Part shown: positions 9,888 through 18,128 of the stretch, piece by piece
Layout of the letters: each line of letters starts with the position of its first letter
Numbering within the stretch: the stretch's first letter is position 1
Source: Streptomyces cellostaticus
GTDB taxonomy: Bacteria > Actinomycetota > Actinomycetes > Streptomycetales > Streptomycetaceae
Direction: 5' to 3'
DNA: 64,000 bases
Assembly: GCF_001513965.1 (NCBI RefSeq)
Contig: NZ_KQ948028.1
Coordinates: 62,001 to 126,000, forward strand
Notes under the pieces: generated by a model
The model's input: only the letters and a program-made list of their open reading frames with translations
Told to the model about the DNA's origin: nothing
Databases searched by the model: none
Program-made: the position numbers and the translations under genes

Positions 9888-11285
9888 ATGACCGACACGC
9901 TCCGCCCTGTCGAGACAGCCGTCACAGAGGACTCCGCGAGTCCTCAGAAGCTCAAGCGTTCCATCGGCGTCGTCGGCGGCACCCTGCTGACGCTCTCCTG
10001 CGTCACGCCCGCCTCCACGCTCTTCGTGATCGTGCCCGACCTGTTCTCCAGCCTGGGCACCGCGACGGCTCTCTGCATCGCCATCGGCGCGCTGCTGTGC
10101 ATCCCCGTGGCCTTTTGTTACTCGGAACTGGGAACCCTCATCCCCAGCGCGGGCGGCGAGTACGCCATCGTCTCCACCCTGGCCGGGCGGCTCGCCGGCT
10201 GGCTGGCCTTCGTGATGTCCCTCCTGGTCGTGATGATCGTCCCACCGGTCATCGCGATGGGCACCGCCGACTACCTCGCCCCGGTCGTCCACCTCGACCC
10301 GTCCTGGACCGGCGCCGGCGTGATGATCGCGGCCACCCTCGCCGGCCTGCTGGACCTGCGCGCCAACGCCTGGATCACCGGCATCTTCCTGGTCCTGGAG
10401 GTCGTCGCGGCCGGCGTCGTCGCCCTCCTCGGCTTCACGCACACCCACCGGGGCGCGGGCAGCCTCGGCTCCCTGCAGGTGGCCGGCGCCCACCCGCACG
10501 TCGACGCCGTCACGGCCATGATGGTCGTCTCCGGACTCGCCATCGCGCTCTTCGTCACCCAGGGCTTCTCCACCGCCGTCTACCTCTCCGAGGAACTGGA
10601 GAACCCGCGCCGCAACGTCGCCCGCACCGTCCTCGCGACACTGGCCATCTCCAGCGTGGTCATCCTGGTGCCGGTCGCGGCCATCACCATGGGCGCCGGT
10701 GACCTGAAGACCCTGACCGGCGGCGACATCAGCAGCATGGTCATCGCCTGGAGCAACTCGGCCGTCGGCACCTTCGTCAGCCTGTGCGTCGCCCTCGCGA
10801 TCATCAACGCGGGCATCGTCATGGTCATCCAGAACTCCCGGGTCCTGTTCGCCTCCGCCCGCGACAAGGCCTGGCCCTCCCCGGTCAACAACGCCCTGGC
10901 GAAGCTCGGCCGGTTCGGCTCCCCCTGGGTGGCCACCCTCGTCGTCGGCGTCCCCGGTGCGTTCCTCTGCTTCGTGAACCTGGACACGCTGTACGGCGTC
11001 ACGGGCGTCGCCGTCACCGGCCTGTACCTGCTGGTCGCGATCGCCGCGCTGCTCGCCCGGCGCGGGTCGCACGGTGCCAGGAAGGCATGGCGGATGCCGC
11101 TGTGGCCCGCGATGCCGGTCCTGCTCATCGCCGTCCTCGCATACATCCTTGTGGAGCAGGACCCGTCGTACCTGTTGTGGACCGGCGGCATCACCGCCGT
11201 GGCCACCCTCTACTGGGCCTTCTACCTCCGCCCGCGCCGGGAGACCCGCTGGCTGGTGACGATCCCGGAGGACGCGCAGGCCTGA
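9888..11285 (+). CDS. APC-family amino acid permease
   Basis: A 465-residue integral membrane transporter of the amino acid-polyamine-organocation superfamily with about 12 hydrophobic segments. The first helix begins LKRSIGVVGGTLLTLSCVTP near residue 25, with the unwound-helix glycine region and the downstream YSELGTLIPSAGGEYAIV signature typical of APC carriers. It lies alone on the plus strand, 320 bp after the iol terminator, so it is not obviously the inositol transporter; substrates of this family are amino acids or amines. A short charged C-terminus follows the last helix. The inverted repeat at 9632-9652 may regulate it. Confidence 0.85.
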   Translation: MTDTLRPVETAVTEDSASPQKLKRSIGVVGGTLLTLSCVTPASTLFVIVPDLFSSLGTATALCIAIGALLCIPVAFCYSELGTLIPSAGGEYAIVSTLAGRLAGWLAFVMSLLVVMIVPPVIAMGTADYLAPVVHLDPSWTGAGVMIAATLAGLLDLRANAWITGIFLVLEVVAAGVVALLGFTHTHRGAGSLGSLQVAGAHPHVDAVTAMMVVSGLAIALFVTQGFSTAVYLSEELENPRRNVARTVLATLAISSVVILVPVAAITMGAGDLKTLTGGDISSMVIAWSNSAVGTFVSLCVALAIINAGIVMVIQNSRVLFASARDKAWPSPVNNALAKLGRFGSPWVATLVVGVPGAFLCFVNLDTLYGVTGVAVTGLYLLVAIAALLARRGSHGARKAWRMPLWPAMPVLLIAVLAYILVEQDPSYLLWTGGITAVATLYWAFYLRPRRETRWLVTIPEDAQA

Positions 11286-11464
11286 CAAAGAGCCTGCTCG
11301 GCAGCACCGCGCACGTCCCCACGGCCTCGCCGCCCGCACCCGCCGGGCGGCGAGGCCGTACCGCGTCCGAAGTACGCCGGGGCAGGCCCGTACTCCCCAA
11401 GGAGGGGCCGGGGTTCAGTCCCGCGGCCGCGTCGGATGTCGGTGGTGGCCCGTACCGTTGAGGC

Positions 11465-14116
11465 ATGGATCTTCGAGTGCCCGCGTTGCGAGGGCTGCTG
11501 AAGGGGCCGCGGCGGCTGATGGCCGCCGCGGCCGCCGTCGTGGCGCTCGCCGGCGCCGGCACCTGGACGGCCGTCGCCTCCGACGACGCGCCGCCGGTGC
11601 ACCACAGCGACCGGGTCATGACCATGGCCGACGGGACGCGCATCGACACCTCCTACTTCACCGCCGCCCCGGCCGGCCGCCGCCCCGCCGTCCTGCTGGG
11701 GCACGGCTTCGGCGGCAACAAGGACGACGTACGCCAGGAGGCCGAGGACCTCGCCCGCGACGGGTACGCGGTGCTGACCTGGTCGGCCCGCGGCTTCGGC
11801 CACTCCACCGGGAAGATCGGGCTGAACGACCCGCAGCACGAGGTCGCGGACGTCTCCCGGCTCATCGACTGGCTGGCCGGGCAGCCCCAGGTCCGCCTCG
11901 ACAAGGCGGGCGACCCGCGCGTGGGCGTGGCCGGCGGCTCCTACGGCGGCGCGATCTCCCTGCTCGCCGCCGGATACGACCACCGGGTCGACGCCATCGC
12001 CCCGGCCATCACCTACTGGAACCTCGCCGACGCCCTGTTCCCGGACGGCGTGTTCAAGAAGCTCTGGGCCGGCATCTTCTTCAACACGGGGGGCGGTTGC
12101 GCCAGGTTCGAGCCGGAGCTGTGCCGGATGTACGACCGGGTCGCCGAGTCCGGCACCCCGGACGCGGCCGCCCGCAAGCTGCTGGAGGAGCGCTCGCCGT
12201 CCGCGGTCGCAGGTCGCATCAAGGTGCCCACCCTGCTGGTGCAGGGCCAGACCGACTCCCTGTTCACCCTCGCCCAGTCCGACGCCGCCGAGAAGGCAAT
12301 CCGGGCCAACGGCGCCCCGGTCGACGTCGACTGGATCGCGGGCGGGCATGACGGCGGCGACCTGGAGAACAGCCGGGTGCAAGGGCGGGTGCGGAGCTGG
12401 TTCGACCGCTACCTCAAGGGCGACAAGTCCGCCGCCACCGGCCCGGCCTTCCGGATCACCCGCACCGGAGGCGTCAATTCCACCGATGGTGCCGCCCAGT
12501 TGCGCGGCGCGAGCGCCGGCACCTACCCCGGCCTGCACGACCACCGGCGCACCATCCCCCTGACCGGCGGTGAGCAGCACTTCGTGAACCCCGCGGGCGC
12601 CAGCCCGCCCGGCGTCTCCGCCCTGCCCGGCCTCGGCGGCTCCGGCGGCCTCGCCCAGCTGTCCGCGCTCGGCGTCGGCATCTCGCTCGACTTCCCCGGC
12701 CAGTACGCCAAGTTCGACTCGGCCCCGGTCGCCACCGACCTCACGATCACCGGCTCGCCGACCGTGACCGCCCATGTCACCTCCACCGGCGAGGACGCCG
12801 TCCTGTTCGGCAAGGTCTACGACGTCGGCCCCGACGGCAAGCAGCAGGTGCTGCCCTCCCAGCTCGTCGCACCCCTCAGAGTCACCGGCGCCAAGTCCGG
12901 CAGGGACGTCACGATCACCCTCCCGGCGATCGACCACCAGGTGCAGAAGGGCCACCGGCTCCGCCTGGTCCTCGCCTCCACCGACCTCGGCTACGCCTCA
13001 CCGGCCGCCCCGGCGACCTACACCGTCTCCCTCAAGGGAGCCCTGAGCGTGCCGACGGCGCCCGCCGTCACCACCGCGGCGGCCCCCCTGCCCGCATGGG
13101 TGTGGTGGCTGCCCCTGGCCGGCGCCGCGGGCGCGCTCGCCCTGCTGCTGGCCGGCCGCCGCCGTACGACCGCCCCCGCACCCGCCCCGGAACTCGCCGA
13201 CGTCCCGCTGCAGATAACGGACCTGAGCAAGCGGTACGCCGGGTCCGCCGACCGGTACGCGGTGCGCGAGCTGTCCTTCCGCGTGGAGAAGGGCCAGGTC
13301 CTGGGCCTGCTCGGGCCCAACGGCGCAGGCAAGACCACCACCCTGCGCATGCTGATGGGCCTGATCAAGCCGGACGACGGCGAGATCCGCGTCTTCGGCC
13401 ACGCCATCCGGCCGGGTGCGCCCGTGCTGTCCCGGGTCGGCGCCTTCGTGGAGGGCGCGGGCTTCCTGCCGCACCTGTCCGGCCGGGAGAACCTGGAGCT
13501 GTACTGGCGGGCCACCGGCCGCCCGCCCGAGGACGCCCACCTGGCCGAGGCCCTGGAGATCGCCGGTCTCGGCGACGCCCTCGCCCGCGCGGTGCGCACC
13601 TACTCGCAGGGCATGCGCCAGCGCCTCGCCATCGCCCAGGCCATGCTCGGCCTGCCCGACCTGCTCATCCTGGACGAGCCCACCAACGGCCTCGACCCGC
13701 CGCAGATCCGGGAGATGCGCGAGGTGATGATCCGCTACGCGGCCGGCGGCCGCACGGTGATCGTCTCCAGCCATCTCCTCGCCGAGGTCGAGCAGTCCTG
13801 CACCCACCTGGTGGTGATGGACCGCGGCCGGCTCGTGCAGGCCGGTCCGGTGCGGGAGATAGTGGGCTCCGGTGACACGCTGCTGGTCGGTACGGGCACG
13901 CCCGTGGAGGAGGCGGTCGTGGAGAAGGTCGCCGCGCTGCCCGGCATCGCCTCGGCCCTGCGCACCGAGGAAGGGCTGCTGGTCCGTCTCGAACCCGGCG
14001 GCACGGCAGAGCAACTGGTCGTGGAGCTGGTGCGCCTGGAGGTGCCCGTCGCCTCGATCGGCCCCCACCGGCGCCTGGAAGACGCCTTCCTCACCCTGAT
14101 CGGAGGTTCCGCGTGA
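11465..14116 (+). CDS. secreted/membrane alpha/beta-hydrolase fused to an ABC transporter ATPase
   Basis: An 883-residue two-domain fusion. Residues 1-40 look like a signal anchor. Residues 60-300 are an X-Pro dipeptidyl-peptidase/CocE-like alpha/beta-hydrolase with the nucleophile elbow GGSYGG (Ser159), acid QTDS (Asp264) and His295 in GGHDGG. Residues about 320-530 resemble the jelly-roll of CocE/PepX enzymes. A hydrophobic helix at about 542-563 is followed by a basic stop-transfer. Residues 580-883 form an ABC ATPase with Walker A GPNGAGKTT (about 617), signature YSQGMRQRL, Walker B LLILDEPTNGLD and a switch histidine. The layout puts the hydrolase outside and the ATPase inside the membrane. 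It overlaps its permease gene by GTGA. Substrate unknown. Confidence 0.85.
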   Translation: MDLRVPALRGLLKGPRRLMAAAAAVVALAGAGTWTAVASDDAPPVHHSDRVMTMADGTRIDTSYFTAAPAGRRPAVLLGHGFGGNKDDVRQEAEDLARDGYAVLTWSARGFGHSTGKIGLNDPQHEVADVSRLIDWLAGQPQVRLDKAGDPRVGVAGGSYGGAISLLAAGYDHRVDAIAPAITYWNLADALFPDGVFKKLWAGIFFNTGGGCARFEPELCRMYDRVAESGTPDAAARKLLEERSPSAVAGRIKVPTLLVQGQTDSLFTLAQSDAAEKAIRANGAPVDVDWIAGGHDGGDLENSRVQGRVRSWFDRYLKGDKSAATGPAFRITRTGGVNSTDGAAQLRGASAGTYPGLHDHRRTIPLTGGEQHFVNPAGASPPGVSALPGLGGSGGLAQLSALGVGISLDFPGQYAKFDSAPVATDLTITGSPTVTAHVTSTGEDAVLFGKVYDVGPDGKQQVLPSQLVAPLRVTGAKSGRDVTITLPAIDHQVQKGHRLRLVLASTDLGYASPAAPATYTVSLKGALSVPTAPAVTTAAAPLPAWVWWLPLAGAAGALALLLAGRRRTTAPAPAPELADVPLQITDLSKRYAGSADRYAVRELSFRVEKGQVLGLLGPNGAGKTTTLRMLMGLIKPDDGEIRVFGHAIRPGAPVLSRVGAFVEGAGFLPHLSGRENLELYWRATGRPPEDAHLAEALEIAGLGDALARAVRTYSQGMRQRLAIAQAMLGLPDLLILDEPTNGLDPPQIREMREVMIRYAAGGRTVIVSSHLLAEVEQSCTHLVVMDRGRLVQAGPVREIVGSGDTLLVGTGTPVEEAVVEKVAALPGIASALRTEEGLLVRLEPGGTAEQLVVELVRLEVPVASIGPHRRLEDAFLTLIGGSA

Positions 14117-14976
14117 GCGCGCTCACCGAGCCCGTCGAGACCGCCTCCGGCTACCGCCCGGGCCGCACCCTGCCGCTGCGCGTCGAGCTGGCCCGGCAGC
14201 TGGGGCGGCGCCGCACGCTGATCATGGGCGGGATCCTGGCCGCGCTGCCGTTCGTACTGGTGATCGCCTTCGCGATCGGCGGCGACCCGGCCCGGCGCGA
14301 CGGCCAGGTCACGCTGATGGACACGGCCACCGCGTCCGGCGCCAACTTCGCCGCGCTGAACCTGTTCGTCTCGGCGGGCTTCCTGCTGGTGATTCCGGTC
14401 GCCCTGTTCTGCGGGGACACGATCGCCTCCGAGGCGAGCTGGTCCTCCCTGCGCTATCTGCTCGCGGCGCCCGTGCCCCGGGCCCGCCTGCTGTGGTCCA
14501 AGCTCGTCGTGGCGCTCGGGCTCAGCCTCGCCGCGATGGTGCTGCTGCCCGTGGTGGCCCTCGCGGTCGGCACGGCCGCCTACGGCTCGGGCCCGCTGCA
14601 GATCCCCACCGGCGGCGCACTGGACTCGGGCACGGCGGCCCAGCGGCTCGTGGCGGTCGTGGCGTACATCTTCGTGTCCCAACTGGTCACCGCCGGGCTG
14701 GCGTTCTGGCTGTCGACCAAGACGGACGCACCCCTGGGGGCGGTGGGCGGCGCGGTCGGCCTGACCATCGTCGGCAATGTCCTGGACGCCGTCACGGCCC
14801 TCGGCCACTGGCGCGACTTCCTGCCCGCGCACTGGCAGTACGCCTGGGTCGACGCCGTCCAGCCGCACCCCGAGTGGTCCGGAATGATCCAGGGCACGGT
14901 GATTTCCCTGACCTACGCACTCGTGCTCATCGCCCTGGCATTCCGGGGGTTCGCCCGTAAGGACGTGGTGTCGTAG
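14113..14976 (+). CDS. ABC transporter permease
   Basis: A 287-residue ABC-2-type membrane protein with about six hydrophobic segments: the first at residues 35-55, a large outer loop, then FLLVIPVALFCGDTIASEA, ending in a helix with FRGFARKDVVS. The GTG start overlaps the stop of the hydrolase-ATPase fusion, so the two are translated together and probably form one transporter. ABC-2 permeases of this size usually export drugs, lipids or peptides. With a peptidase-like domain on the partner, a peptide or ester substrate is possible but unproven. Confidence 0.85.
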   Translation: MSALTEPVETASGYRPGRTLPLRVELARQLGRRRTLIMGGILAALPFVLVIAFAIGGDPARRDGQVTLMDTATASGANFAALNLFVSAGFLLVIPVALFCGDTIASEASWSSLRYLLAAPVPRARLLWSKLVVALGLSLAAMVLLPVVALAVGTAAYGSGPLQIPTGGALDSGTAAQRLVAVVAYIFVSQLVTAGLAFWLSTKTDAPLGAVGGAVGLTIVGNVLDAVTALGHWRDFLPAHWQYAWVDAVQPHPEWSGMIQGTVISLTYALVLIALAFRGFARKDVVS

Positions 14977-15168
14977 CGGGCGAACACCGCACCATACGAT
15001 CAATTGATTCGCCGACCAAATGTGAATACCTCTGAAGAAGCCTGAGTAATGCACTCTTTCACTCCTGCGGCATTCATGCGTATGGAGTAGTGCATCGCTT
15101 TTGGCTGGCCGCGGACTGCTATGTTCTCCATCTGTCGGATCAGAGGTAACTTTCAAGCGAGGTGAATC

Positions 15169-15588
15169 ATGAAGAAGGCAGTTTTCACAACTGCGGCATT
15201 GGCCATCGGCGCGGGGCTTGTGGGTGGCTCCGCCGTTGCGGCTTCGGCCGCCGCCAAGGCACCTGTCAGCGAAACCGGACCGCTCGGCCTCATGTCCCAG
15301 ACCGAGGTGACTCCGGCGCTCGTGCCCGCGGCTGACACCGTGATGCGGGTGGCCCGCCAGGGCAACCTCACCAAGGGCAGCGCGTTCGACGAGACGCAGT
15401 CGACGACCATTTCCGGTACCAACAAGGCCGCGAAAATCTCCGGCGTATACCTGGACGGTATGGGCCACAACACCGGTAAGAAGCCCGCGATTCCGGTGAA
15501 GAACCCGGTCGGAACCGGCTCCGTTCAGCTCCACCCGCTGAGCGGGCCGACCAGCGCCGGGCTCGGTGGCCTGCTCAACCAGGCGTGA
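15169..15588 (+). CDS. small secreted protein, unknown function
   Basis: A 139-residue protein with a clear Sec signal peptide (MKKAVFTTAALAIGAGLVGG, cleavage near VAASAAA-K). The mature part is rich in Gly, Thr, Ser and Lys, has no cysteine and no domain I recognise. GAGGTGAATC precedes the ATG. The upstream 190 bp is AT-rich and contains a long imperfect inverted repeat at 15050-15094. It opens a run of small exported proteins reaching to 17.8 kb. Real gene by signal peptide, ribosome-binding site and codon use; function unknown. Confidence 0.7.
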   Translation: MKKAVFTTAALAIGAGLVGGSAVAASAAAKAPVSETGPLGLMSQTEVTPALVPAADTVMRVARQGNLTKGSAFDETQSTTISGTNKAAKISGVYLDGMGHNTGKKPAIPVKNPVGTGSVQLHPLSGPTSAGLGGLLNQA

Positions 15589-15883
15589 CACGAAAACCGC
15601 TGGGAGCTGGCGCGCGGCGAACGTCCTACGGCTTCACCATGCTTTCGCTGCCCTGCGCTCTCCTCTGTTCACGGGACAGAGACCCGGAATTCTGACACTC
15701 TGATCCGGTTCTCGTCAGCCGGAGACCGACACCGCGGTGCCGCGGGACGGTCGGCCGGTGGCGGCCCTGGTCCGACCCATGTCCGGTGCCTCGAAGGCGC
15801 AGGCCCAGAGGCCGGATCCGGACCAGCAGCTCCGCACTCACTTGGCGCCCGATGCCGTCGCCGGGGGACTCGCCTCAAAGCCT

Positions 15884-15922
15884 GTCCGGCCCACTGGACC
15901 CCTCCTTGCCAGTGGGCCGGAC
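15884..15922. terminator. long perfect hairpin in a 533-bp gene-free gap
   Basis: Arms GTCCGGCCCACTGG (15884-15897) and its exact complement (15909-15922) flank an 11-nt loop. No T-tract follows, as is common for Streptomyces terminators. The gap 15589-16121 has otherwise no convincing gene; its last 70 bp are AT-rich and probably carry the promoter of the next gene. Confidence 0.5.
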
Positions 15923-16121
15923 GCATGTCCGCGTTCGCTCCGGCCCTGTGCGGCCGGGGCGAAAGGCCCCGCACCGATTCAAAGTCCCCGGCACATACGG
16001 CGTCATTCCGCCATCCGGTGGAATCCATCCCGTGTGAGCGGTGTCAGCGTGACTTTTGACCGCATATTTCGGTTTCTTGCTATGTAAGCGTGGCCTACCG
16101 TGAATTCAGGAAGGAACCGAG

Positions 16122-16442
16122 TTGCCCAGGAAGTTCGCGGTCATCACTGCACTCGCCCTTGCCGCTGTCTGCGGCGGCGCTGGCGTGGCCTCCGCCCACT
16201 CGAACACAACCAACGTCACTGGCGGTGACGGCTTTTCGGAGTCCCCGGTCGTCGTGAACGCCCCTCAGCAAGGCGTTCTCGTCGTCAATGGTGCTCTTGT
16301 CGATGGCCGCTGCATCGCGCCGTGGTCCAACGGTGCGGTCCTCGGCGGCGTTGTTCCGCCGAACTCGCACTACGCCGCCTGCAACACGGCCGCGGTCGAC
16401 CAGTCGCAGCTCGCCCCGTACACGGGCGGCCTGCTCTTCTGA
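16122..16442 (+). CDS. small secreted protein, triplicated family copy 1
   Basis: A 106-residue exported protein with signal peptide MPRKFAVITALALAAVCGG.. ending near ASAHS. The mature part carries the family core: TGGDGFSESPVVVNAPQQGV, then G-x-LVDGRCIAPWSNGAVLGGV, then PNSHYAACNTAAVDQSQ and the C-terminal GGLLF. Two cysteines are conserved. Start is TTG 16122, with AAGGAA six bases upstream; no ATG fits. Two further copies follow in tandem. The spacing PQ..L(V)xGxL..C(I) recalls the core of rodlins, but similarity is too weak to name it so. A role on the hyphal or spore surface is plausible from export and abundance of copies only. Confidence 0.72.
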   Translation: MPRKFAVITALALAAVCGGAGVASAHSNTTNVTGGDGFSESPVVVNAPQQGVLVVNGALVDGRCIAPWSNGAVLGGVVPPNSHYAACNTAAVDQSQLAPYTGGLLF

Positions 16443-16506
16443 CCCCCTGCTCCGAGTAATTCCGAGCAGGTGAACCCCCCGAAACGCAGCCCGGAAAGGC
16501 CATCTC

Positions 16507-16824
16507 ATGCGTAACAAGGTTACGGCCATCTCCGCCCTCGCCGCCGGCATCGTTCTGGCGGCCGGCGGCACCGCCGCGGCCGACAACTGCACGACCGTAA
16601 CCGGTGGTAACGGCTTTTCGTCGTCCCCGGTCGTCGTGAACGCCCCTCAGCAGGGCGTCCTCGTCTCCAACGGCACGCTCGTCGACCTCCGCTGCGTCGC
16701 GCCGTGGTCCAACGGTGCCGTCCTCGGTGGCGTCGCCGCGCCGAACTCGCACTACGCCGCCTGCAACACCGCGGCTGTCGACCAGTCGCAGAAGGCCGCG
16801 TACGCGGGCGGCCTGCTCTTCTGA
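16507..16824 (+). CDS. small secreted protein, triplicated family copy 2
   Basis: A 105-residue paralogue of the preceding gene, 64 bp downstream. The signal peptide MRNKVTAISALAAGIVLAAGG is shared almost exactly with copy 3, whereas copy 1 has a different leader. The mature part keeps VVVNAPQQGVLV, APWSNGAVLGGV, NSHYAACNTAAVDQSQ and GGLLF. It differs by having DNCTTV, an extra cysteine near the mature N-terminus, and by LVDLRCV in place of LVDGRCI. GGAAAGGCC provides the ribosome-binding site. Function unknown. Confidence 0.72.
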   Translation: MRNKVTAISALAAGIVLAAGGTAAADNCTTVTGGNGFSSSPVVVNAPQQGVLVSNGTLVDLRCVAPWSNGAVLGGVAAPNSHYAACNTAAVDQSQKAAYAGGLLF

Positions 16825-16853
16825 CCCCCTCACCCTCCGATCGACTCGGAGTA

Positions 16854-16879
16854 GGGCGGACGTCCGTGGACGTCCGCCC
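16854..16879. terminator. 12-bp perfect hairpin between copies 2 and 3
   Basis: GGGCGGACGTCC is followed after two bases by its exact complement. It lies between the stop of copy 2 and the ribosome-binding site of copy 3, so the tandem genes may be transcribed or processed separately. Confidence 0.5.
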
Positions 16880-16909
16880 GCAACCCGCCCCCCATCCGAA
16901 AGGCGCATC

Positions 16910-17230
16910 ATGCGTAACAAGGTTACGGCCCTCTCCGCCCTGGCTGCGGGCATCGTTCTCGCGGCCGGCGGCACCGCTGCGGCCCACGACAACACCACCA
17001 CCGTCACCGGCGGCAACGGCTTCTCGGAGTCGCCGATTGTCGTGAACGCTCCTCAGCAGGGGGTCGCCGTCGTCAACGGCGCTCTGATCGACGGCCGCTG
17101 CATCGCGCCGTGGTCCAACGGCGCCGTCCTCGGTGGCGTCGTCGCGCCGAACTCGCACTACGCCGCCTGCAACACGGCCGCGGTCGACCAGTCGCAGCTC
17201 GCCCCTTACGCGGGCGGCCTGCTGTTCTGA
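16910..17230 (+). CDS. small secreted protein, triplicated family copy 3
   Basis: A 106-residue protein. The leader MRNKVTALSALAAGIVLAAGG is nearly identical to copy 2, while the mature region (SESPIVVNAPQQGV, LIDGRCIAPWSNGAVLGGV, SQLAPYAGGLLF) is closer to copy 1. This mosaic suggests duplication with gene conversion. ATG 16910 follows AAAGGCGCATC. Two conserved cysteines remain. Strong hairpins follow. Function unknown. Confidence 0.72.
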   Translation: MRNKVTALSALAAGIVLAAGGTAAAHDNTTTVTGGNGFSESPIVVNAPQQGVAVVNGALIDGRCIAPWSNGAVLGGVVAPNSHYAACNTAAVDQSQLAPYAGGLLF

Positions 17231-17245
17231 TCAGTGCCTCAGCCG

Positions 17246-17274
17246 GGCGGCCCGCCGAGTCTCGGCGGGCCGCC
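17246..17274 (+). terminator. GC-rich terminator hairpin after copy 3
   Basis: A perfect 14-bp inverted repeat (GGCGGCCCGCCGAG and its complement) around a single central base lies 16 bp after the stop codon. Confidence 0.65.
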
Positions 17275-17404
17275 ATCGGCATTCCGCCTCCTTCAGGCGA
17301 AACATTTCTGTGGCCCGTCCCTTCGGGAGGCGGGCCGACATATTGCTCAGAGCAAGACTCTTTTCAACTTTTCACCGTGCACAGCTGCCCCTGAGTACGC
17401 CGAA

Positions 17405-17433
17405 GGTCGGCTCCGAGAGCTACGGAGCCGACC
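17405..17433. terminator. hairpin between convergent genes
   Basis: A perfect 11-bp stem (GGTCGGCTCCG and complement) with a 7-nt loop lies between the plus-strand triplicate family and the minus-strand gene at 17460. It probably serves the minus-strand gene. Confidence 0.6.
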
Positions 17434-17459
17434 CGAATCGCCCAGCCGTTGTGCGTCCG

Positions 17460-17777
17460 CTACTTCTTCTTTCCGAGCTTGCCGGCCTTGCCGATCGGAA
17501 GTGCGGCAGCCGGCTTGCCGTTGAGGGGGTTCGGCAGGGTGCCACCGAAGACGGGCGTTTTCACGACACCCGACTGCTTCACACCGTCCGTCGTGTGCTT
17601 GACGTCATTGGCCAGGGCGCCTGCCGGGAGCTCGGCTGCGTTGGGGAGAGTGTGGGCGATCACCTTCCCGTCCTCGAGGAGGCCCTGCGCCGGCACGTCC
17701 GCCGCAAGAGCGGGCGCCGCGGTGCCCGCGAGGGCAAGGGTGCCGACGATGACGGCGGCCGCCTTCAGACTCTTCAT
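17460..17777 (-). CDS. small secreted protein, unknown function
   Basis: A 105-residue protein with a signal peptide (MKSLKAAAVIVGTLALAGTA, cleavage near ALAAD). The mature part is short, lacks cysteines and ends in a lysine-rich tail (GKAGKLGKKK). A KTPVFGGTLPNPLNGKP segment precedes the tail. The start has AAAGGAA upstream, and a 12-bp palindrome lies just before it. It is divergent from the GT4 gene. No known domain. Confidence 0.68.
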   Translation of the reverse strand: MKSLKAAAVIVGTLALAGTAAPALAADVPAQGLLEDGKVIAHTLPNAAELPAGALANDVKHTTDGVKQSGVVKTPVFGGTLPNPLNGKPAAALPIGKAGKLGKKK

Positions 17778-17791
17778 TGTGTTCCTTTCCC

Positions 17792-17803
17792 CTGAGATCT
17801 CAG
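17792..17803. promoter_or_regulatory. CTGAGATCTCAG palindrome
   Basis: A perfect 12-bp palindrome lies 15 bp upstream of the ATG of the secreted protein at 17777, beside its ribosome-binding site. It could be an operator or an mRNA hairpin affecting translation. The rest of the 351-bp divergent gap (17778-18128) is gene-free, with a TTGACG at 17996 that may belong to the GT4 promoter. Confidence 0.35.
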
Positions 17804-18128
17804 TTCATCCGGGCTAACGAGGGAGGGGCGCCACGGGAAACTCGCCGACGGCAAGTTCCCCTAACTCATATGAAATGCCCCCACAGGCATGTTCGTCGGA
17901 TTATCTGCACGATCCCCCGTTGGGGTGCCGCGACTCCGAGCGGGTGATCTCGCGCGAGAAAATCGCCCCAGGGGAAGGGTGCCATTCCGACACAGTTGAC
18001 GGCTCCGCGGATAAATACGGATAAGCGGCTAGTGTTGTCTCCCGAATCCGACGCATTTCATATCGAGCCTACGGCCGCAAAACTGTGCGCCGGGTTCGGA
18101 ATCTGTCTTCGGAAGGGAAGCATCGGTC

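Noticed and set aside
15050..15094. Riboswitch or structured RNA before the secreted protein at 15169
   Set aside because: TGCACT and AGTGCA with inner ACTCC/GGAGT can pair, but the bulges are large and no known riboswitch core is seen.
15669..16028. Open frame of about 119 codons on the minus strand in the 533-bp gap
   Set aside because: Arg/Pro-rich translation, no ribosome-binding site, and it runs through a perfect 14-bp hairpin; no family resemblance.
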